The notes: generated by a model not told the origin, from the letters alone. 64,000 bases of DNA from Bradyrhizobium sp. CER78 (GCF_029846235.1 NZ_JARVWP010000009.1:186001-250000), one strand, 5' to 3'; shown: positions 18,525 to 28,335, counted from the stretch's first letter. Numbers and translations are program-made.

Positions 18525-19925
18525 ATGGCAATCAAGAAGCTCCTCATAGCCAATCGCGGCGAGATCGCGGTGCGCATCATCCGCGCCGCACGCGATCTCG
18601 GCATTGCAACCGTCCAGGTCTACAGCAAGGCCGACAAGGACTCGCTCGCGGTCCGGCTCGCCGACGAAGCGATCGATATCGGTCCGCCGCAGGCGTCGAA
18701 ATCCTATCTCAACCAGGCGGTCATCCTCGCCGCGGCGCAGGCCACTGGCGCCGACGCCATCCATCCCGGCTACGGCTTCCTCGCCGAGAACGCCGAGTTC
18801 GCGGCCGCCGTCGAAGCGGCCGGATTGATCTTCGTCGGCCCGACCGCGCAATCGATCCGGCTGATGGGCGACAAGGTCGCGGCGCGCGAGGCGGCCGCCT
18901 CGGCCGGCGTGCCGACCGTCCCCGGCAGCGAGGGGCGGCTGGAGTCGGCGGAAGCGGCCTTTGCGCTGGTCGAGAAAACCGGTTTCCCTGTCATGATCAA
19001 GGCCGCCGCCGGCGGTGGCGGACGCGGCATTCGTATCGCGCGGTCCGCCGAGGAATTTCATCATCTGATGCCGCAGGCCCAGGCCGAAGCGCTTGCGGCG
19101 TTCGGCGATGGCGGGCTCTACGTCGAGAAGCTGATCGAAGGCGCGCGGCACATTGAGGTCCAGGTGCTCGGCGATGGACGTGACGTGATCCATTGCTTCG
19201 AGCGTGAATGCTCGTTGCAGCGGCGCCGCCAGAAAGTGTGGGAAGAAGCGCCCTCGCCCTCGCTGACCCAGGCCGTGCGTGAAAAACTCTGCAGCTCCGC
19301 GGTGGCGCTGGCCAAGGCGGTCAACTACCGCGGCGCCGGCACGCTCGAATATCTCTACGACGACAGGACAGGCGAATTCTACTTCCTGGAGATGAACACC
19401 CGGATCCAGGTCGAGCATCCCGTCACCGAAATGGTCACCGGCATCGACCTCGTGCGCGAGATGATCCGGATCGCCGGCGGCGAGCCGTTGCGCATTCGTC
19501 AAGACGAGGTGCGCGTCGGCGGCCATTCGATCGAGGTCCGCATCAACGCCGAAGATCCCGCCAGGAATTTCCTGCCCAATCCCGGCACGGTGAACGCACT
19601 CAGCGTGCCCGGCGGCGACGGCGTGCGCTTCGACAGCATGCTCTATCAGGGCTACACCGTGCCGCCGTTCTACGACAGCCTGCTCGGCAAGCTGATCGTG
19701 CACGACAAGGATCGGCAGAGCGCCATAAGACGGCTCGAACGCGCGCTGGCCGAGCTCAGCGTCGAGGGCATTTTCACGACAAAGCCCCTGCACCAGGCGC
19801 TGGCGCGCGACGCCGACGTCAAGGCCGGTCGCTTCCACACGGCATGGCTCGAACCGTGGCTGGAGTCCCATGCCGCAGCCCTTGCCACCGCTCAACCGCC
19901 ATCGGCCGTGAAGGTCGCGCCATGA
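18525..19925 (+). CDS. biotin carboxylase (AccC-like)
   Basis: The 466-aa ATP-grasp enzyme starts MAIKKLLIANRGEIAVRIIR. It has the ATP-binding glycine loop KAAAGGGGRGIRIA, the metal and bicarbonate region EMNTRIQVEHPVTEMVTGID, and a C-terminal biotin-carboxylase cap domain. It should carboxylate the biotin on the adjacent small carrier protein. Since a separate AccC is expected elsewhere for lipid synthesis, this copy probably serves the pxp cluster. The transferase partner may be PxpBC, whose PxpC subunit is often annotated as biotin-dependent carboxyltransferase. That link is inference. Confidence 0.88.
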   Translation: MAIKKLLIANRGEIAVRIIRAARDLGIATVQVYSKADKDSLAVRLADEAIDIGPPQASKSYLNQAVILAAAQATGADAIHPGYGFLAENAEFAAAVEAAGLIFVGPTAQSIRLMGDKVAAREAAASAGVPTVPGSEGRLESAEAAFALVEKTGFPVMIKAAAGGGGRGIRIARSAEEFHHLMPQAQAEALAAFGDGGLYVEKLIEGARHIEVQVLGDGRDVIHCFERECSLQRRRQKVWEEAPSPSLTQAVREKLCSSAVALAKAVNYRGAGTLEYLYDDRTGEFYFLEMNTRIQVEHPVTEMVTGIDLVREMIRIAGGEPLRIRQDEVRVGGHSIEVRINAEDPARNFLPNPGTVNALSVPGGDGVRFDSMLYQGYTVPPFYDSLLGKLIVHDKDRQSAIRRLERALAELSVEGIFTTKPLHQALARDADVKAGRFHTAWLEPWLESHAAALATAQPPSAVKVAP

Positions 19926-19968
19926 TGACGAAACATTCCGCTCCGTCAGCAACAGGAGGCCGCTAGTC

Positions 19969-20844
19969 ATGCAAACCCGATTTTCCTTCGGCGGCGACGA
20001 GCACATCTTCGCCGAGGTCGGCGAGGCGATGTCGCTCGAGGCCTTTTTCAAGAGCCTCTTCATCACCAACGCGGTGCGCGACGCGAAGATCAAGGGCGTC
20101 ACGGAAATCTGCCCTGCAAATGCGTCCTATCAGGTCAAGTTCGATCCCGACCAGATCAAGCCGGACGATCTCCTCACCGAGCTGAAGCGGCTAGATTCCG
20201 CATCGGAGAAATCGGAACCGGTGATCAAGACGCGGATCATCGAGATTCCCGTGCTCTACAACGATCCCTGGACGCATGAGACGCTGATGCGCTTCCGCGA
20301 GCGTCATCAGGATCCCAACGGAACCGACCTCGAATATGCCGCACGCATCAACGGCCTCGACAGCGTCGACGCCTTCATCAAGGCGCATTCCAGCGCGCCC
20401 TGGTTCGTCTCGATGGTCGGCTTCGTCGCCGGCCTGCCCTTCCTCTACCAGATGGTCGAGCGCAAGCGGCAGCTTCAGGCGCCGAAATATCTGCGCCCAC
20501 GCACCGACACGCCGAAGCTCACCGTCGGACATGGCGGCTGTTTCAGCTGCATCTACTCGGTGCGCGGCGCCGGTGGCTATCAGATGTTCGGCATCACGCC
20601 GATGCCGATCTACGATCCTAACCAGAACATCAGCTATCTGCGCGACTTCATGTGCCTGTTCAGACCGGGCGACATCGTGAAGTGGAAGCCGATCGACCGC
20701 GCGGCCTATGATGCAGCGGTCGCCGATGTCGATGCCGGCCGGTTTGCGCCCGTGATCCGCGACGTCTCGTTCTCGCTGACCGAATTCAACCGCGACGTTG
20801 ATGCCTACAACAGCAAGCTCGATGGAGTTCTCCATGGCCGTTAA
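19969..20844 (+). CDS. pxpB: 5-oxoprolinase subunit B (PxpB/KipI family)
   Basis: The 291-aa protein belongs to the carboxyltransferase domain, subdomain C/D family (AHS1, KipI). The conserved core is IIEIPVLYNDPWTHETLMRF, followed by FIKAHSSAPWFVSMVGFVAG, then GMFGITP-like YQMFGITPMPIYDP and MCLFRPGDIVKWKPI. It is longer than Bacillus KipI because of an N-terminal extension. It overlaps the next gene by 11 bp, consistent with a stoichiometric PxpBC complex. Confidence 0.85.
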   Translation: MQTRFSFGGDEHIFAEVGEAMSLEAFFKSLFITNAVRDAKIKGVTEICPANASYQVKFDPDQIKPDDLLTELKRLDSASEKSEPVIKTRIIEIPVLYNDPWTHETLMRFRERHQDPNGTDLEYAARINGLDSVDAFIKAHSSAPWFVSMVGFVAGLPFLYQMVERKRQLQAPKYLRPRTDTPKLTVGHGGCFSCIYSVRGAGGYQMFGITPMPIYDPNQNISYLRDFMCLFRPGDIVKWKPIDRAAYDAAVADVDAGRFAPVIRDVSFSLTEFNRDVDAYNSKLDGVLHGR

Positions 20845-21811
20845 GGTTTTGAAGCCGGGTCTTGCGACCACCGTCCAGGACCTCGGACGTCCGGGCTATT
20901 ATCACATCGGCATCCCGCTCTCCGGCGGCATGGACCGTCACGCGCTCGCGGCCGCCAATCTGCTGGTCGGCAACGAGGCGGGCGCAGCCGTGCTCGAAGC
21001 CGTGTTCATGGGACCCGAGCTCGAATTCACCGAGGACGCCATCGTCGCGGTCACCGGCGCGGAGCTGCCGCCGAAGCTCGACGGCGAGCCACGCGAGACC
21101 TGGACCAGCTTCAGGGCGAAGCGCGGCCAGATCCTCTCCTTCGATTTCCTCAAGCAGGGCGCACGCGGCTACATCGCGGTTTCCGGCGGCATCGACGTGC
21201 CCGTCGTACTCGGCTCGCGCTCGACCTACGCGCTCGGTGCGCTCGGCGGTTTCAAGGGCCGCAAGCTCGAGGCCGGCGACGAGCTGCCCATCGGCCGTGC
21301 CGTCGCGACAGGCAAGGAAGGACGCAGTGTTGCCAGGGAACTGCGCGGGCAACCGGCGGGAATGCCGACGGAGCTGCGCGCCATGCCCGGACTCTACTGG
21401 CACCGCATCACCGAGGCGGCCGGCAACGGCTTCTTCTCCGACACCTGGAAGGTTGCACCGGAGGCGGACCGGATCGGCTACCGCTTCAAAGGCGGCAAAC
21501 CGCTCGAATTCGTTCCACGCGAACCGCCGTTCGGCGCCGGCTCCGACCCGTCCAACATCACCGATGCCTGCTATCCCTACGGCTCGATCCAGGTTCCCGG
21601 CGGCACCGAACCGATCGTGCTGCATCGTGATGCAGTCTCCGGCGGCGGCTACTTCATGGTCGGGACCGTCATCGCCGCGGACATGGACTTGATCGGCCAG
21701 CTGCAGCCCAACACACCGGTGAAGTTCGTCAAGGTCGACATGAATCAGGCGCTTGTGGCCCGCAAGAGCCGGTCGGAACTGCTCGGCAGGCTGCACAGCG
21801 CCCTGGCGTGA
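20834..21811 (+). CDS. pxpC: 5-oxoprolinase subunit C (PxpC/KipA family)
   Basis: The 325-aa protein carries the AHS2 domain: VLKPGLATTVQDLGRPGYYH near the N-terminus, GIPLSGGMDRHALAAANLLV, YIAVSGGIDVPVVLGSRSTY, and PDRIGYR-like PEADRIGYRFKG. These are standard for KipA/PxpC and for the matching part of urea amidolyase. The ATG at 20834 has GGAG eight bases upstream and lies inside the end of pxpB. The gene ends the cluster; 175 bp follow before the second LysR gene. Confidence 0.87.
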   Translation: MAVKVLKPGLATTVQDLGRPGYYHIGIPLSGGMDRHALAAANLLVGNEAGAAVLEAVFMGPELEFTEDAIVAVTGAELPPKLDGEPRETWTSFRAKRGQILSFDFLKQGARGYIAVSGGIDVPVVLGSRSTYALGALGGFKGRKLEAGDELPIGRAVATGKEGRSVARELRGQPAGMPTELRAMPGLYWHRITEAAGNGFFSDTWKVAPEADRIGYRFKGGKPLEFVPREPPFGAGSDPSNITDACYPYGSIQVPGGTEPIVLHRDAVSGGGYFMVGTVIAADMDLIGQLQPNTPVKFVKVDMNQALVARKSRSELLGRLHSALA

Positions 21812-21986
21812 TCGCCGCCGAGCCGCCCTATCCATCAGCGAGACCCCGGCCGGTGCCATTGGTCGGGGGATCGTGCCTGAGGTCGACATCACCGCGAGAG
21901 CTGCGGCTGTCGGCACGAGAGTTGCAACGCATGCGGCCGGGCTGAGAAACACCGCTCATGAGTTAGGCAACATCGGAACAACCGCG

Positions 21987-22952
21987 ATGTCCGTTTCTCT
22001 GAAACAGATCCGTTACTTCGTCGCCGCCGCCGAGACCGGGCGCATCAGCCAGGCGGCGATCGACCTCAACGTCTCGCAATCCGCGGTCACCGCAGCGATT
22101 CAGCAGCTCGAAGCGACCGTCTGCGCCCGCCTGCTGGAACGCGCGCCGAACGGCGTCACCGTCACGATGGAGGGCAGCCGCTTCCTGTCCCAGGGCCGCC
22201 AAATCCTCGCCGCCGTCGCCGAGGCGGTGCGGAATACGCAGATGTCGGCGGGACCGCTGTTCGGGACGATCCGCATCGGCGTCACCTATACCGTGTCGGG
22301 CTATTTCCTGCCGCGTCACCAGAAGCGCTTCCAGGCAAGCTTTCCCGGCATCACGGTCGAGCTGTTCGAGGCGCCGCGCGACGTGCTGGAACGTGCGCTC
22401 GTCGATGGTGCGCTCGATCTGGCGGTCATGCTGGTGTCGAACCTGCGCGACAACGCCATGCTGACGAGCGAGACGCTGCTGCGATCGCCGCGCCGCCTGT
22501 GGCTTGCGCCCGAGCATCCGCTGACCCGCACCGAGCGGGTCCATCTCGCCGACATCGCGACGTATCCCTACGTCATGCTCACCGTCGACGAGGCCAAGCA
22601 CACCTCGATGCGCTACTGGAGCAACGCCTCGCTCGAACCGAAGACGATCTTCCGCACCTCCTCGGTCGAAGCCGTGCGCTCGATGGTCGCAGGCGGCATG
22701 GGGATCGCCATTCTGTCCGACCTGATCTACCGGCCCTGGTCGCTGGAGGGACAACGGATCGAGACCCGCGTCATCGAAGACGAGGTGCCCAGCATGGATA
22801 TCGGCCTGGCCTGGCGGCGCGACACCAGGCCATCGGAAGCCGCGATGGCGTTCCGCGATTTCATGCGCTTCGCGGTTGCCGGCGTCGGGCCGGGGCGGCC
22901 GCCCGTCAGCATGGATCAGCGGCATCAGGCCGAGGAGGCGATCGAAATCTAG
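21987..22952 (+). CDS. LysR-family transcriptional regulator 2
   Basis: The 321-aa protein begins MSVSLKQIRYFVAAAETGRI with a LysR helix-turn-helix (AIDLNVSQSAVTAAIQQLEA) and a LysR effector domain. It is the paralogue of LysR 1 at 11685-12605, sharing long stretches in the effector domain. It is encoded in the same direction as the pxp genes and just after them. It may be the last gene of the same transcript or have its own promoter in the 175-bp gap. Likely role: control of the liv-pxp cluster together with LysR 1. Confidence 0.85.
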   Translation: MSVSLKQIRYFVAAAETGRISQAAIDLNVSQSAVTAAIQQLEATVCARLLERAPNGVTVTMEGSRFLSQGRQILAAVAEAVRNTQMSAGPLFGTIRIGVTYTVSGYFLPRHQKRFQASFPGITVELFEAPRDVLERALVDGALDLAVMLVSNLRDNAMLTSETLLRSPRRLWLAPEHPLTRTERVHLADIATYPYVMLTVDEAKHTSMRYWSNASLEPKTIFRTSSVEAVRSMVAGGMGIAILSDLIYRPWSLEGQRIETRVIEDEVPSMDIGLAWRRDTRPSEAAMAFRDFMRFAVAGVGPGRPPVSMDQRHQAEEAIEI

Positions 22953-23058
22953 AATATCTGTTTCCGTTTTATTCGACTTGACGCCGTCCGGCAGTCCTCG
23001 CCAAACTTTGCCCGGGGACACGACGAGCGGAGGCACAGCCGGCGGCGGGGAGTGAGAC

Positions 23059-24018
23059 ATGCAAGTCACCTACACGACCAACGACATCCCGTTGCAGAGC
23101 CGCCGCCAGTACTGGCAGGAGGTCGTCTCGAAGACCTATTACTCGCTCGACCTGCGCTTCCCGAGCACGCGCGAGTTCGATGCGCGCCTCGGCGCCTGGT
23201 CGATGGGTCGGCTCTCGGTCTCGCGAAACATCGCCAATGGCCTGCTCTACAAGCGCCACGAGCGGCATCTCCTGAGCGAGCGGGAGGAATCCTTCCTGAT
23301 CACGGTGCCCGAACTCGCCGAAATCCGCTTCGAGCAGGACGGCAAGGTGGTGCGCTGCCGTCCCGGCGCATTCCTGATCGAACGCAGCCATCTGCCCTAC
23401 GAATTCAGCCATCAGGATCCGACGGCGCTGTGGTGCCTGAAGATCCCGAGCGCGGTGCTGCGCGGCCGCATTTCGCGGCCCGAGCGCCTTGCCACGCTGC
23501 AATTCGATGCCAGCCGCAGCGTCGGCGCGCTATTCGTCGACACGCTGCGGCTCTCGGGTGAGCGCATCGAGGAAATGGACGAGACGGCGCGCACGCTGAT
23601 GGGCAAGCACCTGATCGAGCTGCTCGCAATGGCTATCGAATCCGACGACCGGGTGCTGACCGGCCACTCGTCCTCGGTGCGCAATGGCCATCTGCTGCGC
23701 TGCGAGCAGTTCATCCGTGCCCGCCTCGACGACATGCGGCTGACGCCGCAAATGATCGCCGACGGCTGCGGCATTTCGCTACGCTATCTGCATCAGATCT
23801 TCGAGGGCGAGGGTCTGACCGTCTGCGCCTATATCCGCAACCAGCGGCTGGCGATGTGCGACGCCCTGCTGCGCGATGCGAGCTGCCGCAAGAGCATCTC
23901 GGAAATCGCCTATCAATGGGGCTTTGCCGACCAGGCCCAGTTCAGCCGCAATTATCGCGGCCGGTTCGGCTGCACCCCGAGCGAAGCGCGCGCCACCTCC
24001 CGCGCCGCCAATGCCTGA
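23059..24018 (+). CDS. AraC-family transcriptional regulator 3
   Basis: The 319-aa protein has an AraC_binding_2-type sensor domain (MQVTYTTNDIPLQSRRQYWQ; FDARLGAWSMGRLSVSRNIA) and a C-terminal AraC double helix-turn-helix (MIADGCGISLRYLHQIFEGE; WGFADQAQFSRNYRGRFGCTP). The layout resembles FeaR and NphR, which respond to amines, nitriles or amides, but it is not close to the two AraC proteins at 4520-7114. It lies 187 bp before hyuA in the same direction, so it is the probable activator of hyuAB. Confidence 0.85.
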   Translation: MQVTYTTNDIPLQSRRQYWQEVVSKTYYSLDLRFPSTREFDARLGAWSMGRLSVSRNIANGLLYKRHERHLLSEREESFLITVPELAEIRFEQDGKVVRCRPGAFLIERSHLPYEFSHQDPTALWCLKIPSAVLRGRISRPERLATLQFDASRSVGALFVDTLRLSGERIEEMDETARTLMGKHLIELLAMAIESDDRVLTGHSSSVRNGHLLRCEQFIRARLDDMRLTPQMIADGCGISLRYLHQIFEGEGLTVCAYIRNQRLAMCDALLRDASCRKSISEIAYQWGFADQAQFSRNYRGRFGCTPSEARATSRAANA

Positions 24019-24205
24019 CGGCACCGCGACCGCATCGGCCCGATCGTTTCCTGGGCAGCCGTCTTTGGCAGCCCGCCGCCGTCCGCGGCACGCACCCCCA
24101 CCATACGGTTCGCTCTCTCGCACAAATCTTCCTGCGCTCAGCGTCAAGAAGGCCGGCCGCCGCTCTGCCTAAGATCGGCGAAACGCTTGATCGAAAGGAA
24201 GACGC

Positions 24206-26233
24206 ATGGTGCAGGACCTTCGTGTGGCTGTCGATGTCGGGGGTACGTTCACCGACATCTGCATCATGGACGAGACGACCGGTCTCATCCGCATCGAGAA
24301 GACCTCCTCCACGCGCGATCCGATCGAAGGGATCATGGGCGGCGTGTCGAAGGCCGGGATCGATCTGTCCAGGGTGGCGCTGTTCTCGCACGGCACGACG
24401 GTCGCCACCAACGCGCTGATCACGCGCCGCCTGCCGCGCACCGCCGTGGTGACGACCAAGGGGTTCCGCGACGTCATCGAGATCCGGCGCGCCAACAAGG
24501 AAGACCTCTGGGACACCTACAAGGACGTCGTGCGGCCCTATGTGCCGCGGCGCGATCGCCTGACCGTGCCCGAGCGCGTCGATGCCGGCGGCAAGGTGAT
24601 CGAACCGCTCGACGTCGAAGCCGCGCGCGAGGTGGCCCGCATCCTCAAGCGCCGCGGCGTCGCCGCGGTCGCGGTCTGTTTCATGAACGCCTATCTCAAC
24701 GGCGCCAATGAGCGCGCCATGCGCGACATCCTGCTGGCGGAGATGCCCGACATTCCCGTGTCGATCTCCTCGCAGGTGCTCCCCGAAATCTTCGAGCATG
24801 AGCGGTTCTCGACGACGGTTGCCAACGCCGTCGTGAGCCCGGTCGTCGTCAACTACACGAGCCGGCTCGGCGAGCGCCTCGCCCATGAGGGCTACACGCG
24901 CGATCTCTTGTTGCTGCACACCGGCGGCGGCGTGATGACGCCGGCGAGCGTCAAGGACTTTGCCGCCCGCCTCGCCGGCTCCGGCATCGCTGCCGGCGCC
25001 ATCGCCAGCCGTTACATCGCCGGCCTCTGCGGCTTCCCCAATTCGATCGGCCTCGACATGGGCGGCACGTCCACCGACGTGTCGCTCGCCTATGAGGGCC
25101 ACTCGCGCGTCACCAAGGACTGGCACATCGAATTCGGCTATCCGATCCGCTTCGCCTCGATCGAGGTGCTCACGATCGGCGCCGGCGGCGGCTCGCTGGC
25201 CTGGACCGACCCGGCCGGCTCCTTGCGCAACGGCCCGCAATCGGCCGGCGCCCACCCGGGACCTGCCTGCTACGGCAACGGCAACACCCAGCCGACCAAC
25301 ACCGACGCCAACGTGACGCTGGGCCGGCTCGGCACCGACCTTGCCGGCGGCAAGGTGAAGCTCGATCCCGAGCTGGCGCGGCAGGCCGTTGAGAGCGGCG
25401 TCGCCAAGCCGTTCGGCCTCGGCCTGCACGAGGCCGCGGACGCGATCGTCAAGGTCGCCAACGCCAACATGTCGGATGCGGTGCGGCTGATCTCGATCAG
25501 CCGCGGCTACGATCCGCGTGACTTCGCGCTGGTGGCGTTCGGCGGCGCCGGCGCCCTGCATGGCGTCGACGTCGCGCGCGAGCTGTCGATTCCGGTCGTG
25601 ATCGTGCCGCCGAATCCCGGCGTGACCTCCGCGCTCGGATGCCTGCTCGTCGACATGCAGCACGACTTCTCGCAGAGCTGCATGGTCGACGCGGCCGACG
25701 CCGACGCCGCCGAGATCGAGGCGCAGTTCGCCGAGCTCGAGAAGACCGCGCTCGCGCGGCTCACCCATGAGGGTGTCGCGCAGAACGACATCGTACTGCA
25801 GCGCTCGATCGACATGATGTATCGCGGCCAGTGGCGTTCGCTCGCGGTGAACGCGCCGCAGCCGATCGGCGCGATCGCCGACCTGGTGCAGAGCTTCCAC
25901 GCCGAGCACCAGCGCGAATACAATTTCCGCCGCGACAGCGCACCGGTCAGCTTCTTCCGCCTCAACTTGAAGGCGGTCGGTGTGGTTCCGAAGGCCGAAT
26001 TCGCCGTTCACGCGCCGACCGGCGTTAGCCCCGCACCGGTTGGCCACCGCAGGGTCTGGTTCGAAGGCAGCGGGCTCGATACGCCCGTCTATCAGCGCGA
26101 CGACCTGCCCTGCGGTTTCTCCTTCCAAGGCCCCGCGATCATCGAGCAGCTCGATGCCACGACCGTCGTGCCGCCCGGCGCCGGCGCGGAGGTCGACAAA
26201 TATCTCAACATCATCATCCGCGTGAAGGAGTGA
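24206..26233 (+). CDS. hyuA: hydantoinase/oxoprolinase subunit A
   Basis: The 675-aa protein starts VQDLRVAVDVGGTFTDICIM, an ASKHA-type ATP-binding opening. It has the Hydant_A_N motif HGTTVATNALITRRLPRTA, then Hydantoinase_A with NSIGLDMGGTSTDVSLAYEG, IGAGGGSLAW and GPACYGNGNTQPTNTDANV, and FALVAFGGAGALHGVDVAREL. A C-terminal beta domain follows. Family members open hydantoins or 5-oxoproline with ATP, or form carboxylase subunits (acetophenone or acetone carboxylase). The ATG follows AAAGGAAGACGC. It is coupled to hyuB, 3 bp downstream. The substrate is not known. Confidence 0.87.
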   Translation: MVQDLRVAVDVGGTFTDICIMDETTGLIRIEKTSSTRDPIEGIMGGVSKAGIDLSRVALFSHGTTVATNALITRRLPRTAVVTTKGFRDVIEIRRANKEDLWDTYKDVVRPYVPRRDRLTVPERVDAGGKVIEPLDVEAAREVARILKRRGVAAVAVCFMNAYLNGANERAMRDILLAEMPDIPVSISSQVLPEIFEHERFSTTVANAVVSPVVVNYTSRLGERLAHEGYTRDLLLLHTGGGVMTPASVKDFAARLAGSGIAAGAIASRYIAGLCGFPNSIGLDMGGTSTDVSLAYEGHSRVTKDWHIEFGYPIRFASIEVLTIGAGGGSLAWTDPAGSLRNGPQSAGAHPGPACYGNGNTQPTNTDANVTLGRLGTDLAGGKVKLDPELARQAVESGVAKPFGLGLHEAADAIVKVANANMSDAVRLISISRGYDPRDFALVAFGGAGALHGVDVARELSIPVVIVPPNPGVTSALGCLLVDMQHDFSQSCMVDAADADAAEIEAQFAELEKTALARLTHEGVAQNDIVLQRSIDMMYRGQWRSLAVNAPQPIGAIADLVQSFHAEHQREYNFRRDSAPVSFFRLNLKAVGVVPKAEFAVHAPTGVSPAPVGHRRVWFEGSGLDTPVYQRDDLPCGFSFQGPAIIEQLDATTVVPPGAGAEVDKYLNIIIRVKE

Positions 26234-26236
26234 ACC

Positions 26237-28198
26237 ATGGCCACGGCCCTCCCGCTCGATCCCGTGACCTTCGAGGTCCTGAAGAACTCCTTCATCACCA
26301 GCGTCGACCAGATGGGCGAGCAGGTGCTGCGAACCTGCTACTCCTTCGTGATCTACAACCGCGATTTCTCGAGCGCGCTGCATGACGCCAACGGCGAATG
26401 CGCGGCGCAAGGCAACCAGGATATCGCGGTCCACGTCGGCACGCTGCATTTCACCTGCAAGGACGTGATGCGGCATTTCGAAGGCGACATGCATGAGGGC
26501 GACGTCTTCGCGATCAACGATCCCTACGCCGGCGGCACGCACTTCTCCGACGTGCGGCTGATCCGTCCGATCTTCGCCGACGGCAAGATCATCGCCTTCA
26601 GCCAGTCCAACGGACACTGGTCGGACGTCGGCGGCAGCGTGCCGGGATCGTTCGACGTCGCCGCCCGCGAGATGTTCCGCGAGGGCCTGCGCATCACGCC
26701 GGTCCGCCTGTTCGACAAGAACGGCCTGCGCAAGGACGTCGCCCATCTGATCGCCTCCAACACCCGCGACCCGGCCTCGATCATCGGCGATATCCAGGCG
26801 CAGGCCGAAGCCACCGCCGTCTGCGAACGCGAGATCCTGCGCCTGGTCGGCAAATACGGCCGCAACACCGTCGAGACCGGGCTTGCCGCGGTCCAGGACT
26901 ATGTCGAGCGCTCGGCGCGCCAACGCATCGCAGCACTGCCCGACGGCGAATGGGAAACCGTCGACTTCATCGACCGCGATCCGGCCGGCGGCGAGGGCAT
27001 GATCCCGATCCGCATCAAGATGACGATCAAGGGCGACCGCGCGATCTACGACTTCACCGGCAGCCATCCGACCATCGGCTCGATCTACAACTCGGCGTTC
27101 GGCGCCACCTTCTCGGCCGTTGCGGCCGGCATGAAGACCTTCTTCCCCGATCTGCCGCTCAATTCCGGCTTCTATCGCTGCTTCGAGATCATCGCTCCCG
27201 AAGGCTCGATCGTCGACGCCAAATGGCCGATCGCGGTGACCGGCTTCCTGATGCCGTTCGAGAAGATCATGAACTCGATCTACGAGATGTGGTCGAAGCT
27301 GATGCCGGAGCGCGCGCTCGCCTGCGCCTTCAACCTCGAATATCTGCTCACCGGCGGGCTCGACGCCCGCAGCGCCGACAAGCCGATCTTCATGTTCTAC
27401 GACTGGCTGCCCGGCGGCTGGGGCGGACGCAACGGCAAGGACGGCAGCAATGTCACCACCGCCTGCTTCGGCACCGGGCTGATGTCGCAGCCGGTCGAAG
27501 GCCAGGAGCGCGCCAACCCGATCCTGACCACCGAATGCGAGATCCTCACGGACTCGCCGGGTCCCGGCAAATGGCGCGGCGGCGCGGGCGTGGTGAAGAC
27601 GTCGCGGATGCTGCAGGCCGAGAAGACCGTGATCTCCTATATCTGCGACCGCGAGCGCGCCATCGTGTGGGGCATTGAGGGCGGCCTGCCGTCGATGCCG
27701 CACGGCCTGACCCTGAAGCGCGCCGGCAGCACGGCCGAGGAGCGGCTCGGCTCGATCTTCTCGGACGTTCCGATCGGCGAAGGCGACGTGTTTTCGCGTC
27801 CGACCGCCGGCGGTGGCGGCTTCGGCGATCCTTTGGAGCGCGACCCGAACCTCGTGATCGAGGACATCAAGGACGACTATGTCTCGATCGAACGCGCCGC
27901 CAAGGACTATGGCGTCGTGGTGCACACGATCGATGCCGAACTCTGCAACTACGAGGTCGACAAGGTCGCGACCGCCGCGCTGCGTGCGAAGATCCGCTCC
28001 GAGCGCGTCGCCAACGTCCGGCTCGATCCGGAGACGGTGGCGCAACGCTACCGCAGCGGGGAGCTCAACGCATTCGACGTGATCCGCAAGCACGCCGTGA
28101 TCCTCGACTGGGGCACCGGCGCGCTGCTTCCTGAATCCACCTGCCAGTTCCGCGAAGCGTTCGAGCGGCGCTCGGTCGCAATGTGGAAGGCAGTCTGA
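26237..28198 (+). CDS. hyuB: hydantoinase/oxoprolinase subunit B
   Basis: The 653-aa Hydantoinase_B protein starts LPLDPVTFEVLKNSFITSVD after a few residues. It has AINDPYAGGTHFSDVRLIRP and SQSNGHWSDVGGSVPGSF, then YNSAFGATFSAVAAGMKTF, and GGWGGRNGKDGSNVTTACFG with a Gly-rich RPTAGGGGFGDPLERDP near the end. It partners subunit A. The C-terminal about 100 residues extend beyond the core. A converging SDR gene ends 221 bp away; the gap holds only a palindrome at 28336-28355. Confidence 0.87.
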   Translation: MATALPLDPVTFEVLKNSFITSVDQMGEQVLRTCYSFVIYNRDFSSALHDANGECAAQGNQDIAVHVGTLHFTCKDVMRHFEGDMHEGDVFAINDPYAGGTHFSDVRLIRPIFADGKIIAFSQSNGHWSDVGGSVPGSFDVAAREMFREGLRITPVRLFDKNGLRKDVAHLIASNTRDPASIIGDIQAQAEATAVCEREILRLVGKYGRNTVETGLAAVQDYVERSARQRIAALPDGEWETVDFIDRDPAGGEGMIPIRIKMTIKGDRAIYDFTGSHPTIGSIYNSAFGATFSAVAAGMKTFFPDLPLNSGFYRCFEIIAPEGSIVDAKWPIAVTGFLMPFEKIMNSIYEMWSKLMPERALACAFNLEYLLTGGLDARSADKPIFMFYDWLPGGWGGRNGKDGSNVTTACFGTGLMSQPVEGQERANPILTTECEILTDSPGPGKWRGGAGVVKTSRMLQAEKTVISYICDRERAIVWGIEGGLPSMPHGLTLKRAGSTAEERLGSIFSDVPIGEGDVFSRPTAGGGGFGDPLERDPNLVIEDIKDDYVSIERAAKDYGVVVHTIDAELCNYEVDKVATAALRAKIRSERVANVRLDPETVAQRYRSGELNAFDVIRKHAVILDWGTGALLPESTCQFREAFERRSVAMWKAV

Positions 28199-28335
28199 TC
28201 GTCATCGGCAGCCGCGCCGCAGGCGGGCTCCATGCACCAGAAGAGGACTAGAAGCCGCCGCACGTGCTCGAACTCCTGGTCGATCGCACGCAGGATCTAG
28301 CCCTACCCCCACATCGCCGATGCATGGACGGACAA

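Noticed and set aside
18268..19925. Calling these the housekeeping accB-accC of fatty-acid synthesis
   Set aside because: The BCCP is only 80 residues, without the usual N-terminal region, and both genes are embedded between pxpA and pxpB.
23942..28093. Very long open frame on the minus strand opposite hyuAB
   Set aside because: It is a codon-bias shadow: the plus-strand frames match well-known families across their full length, while the antisense product is low-complexity Arg/His/Asp/Gly-rich with no motif.
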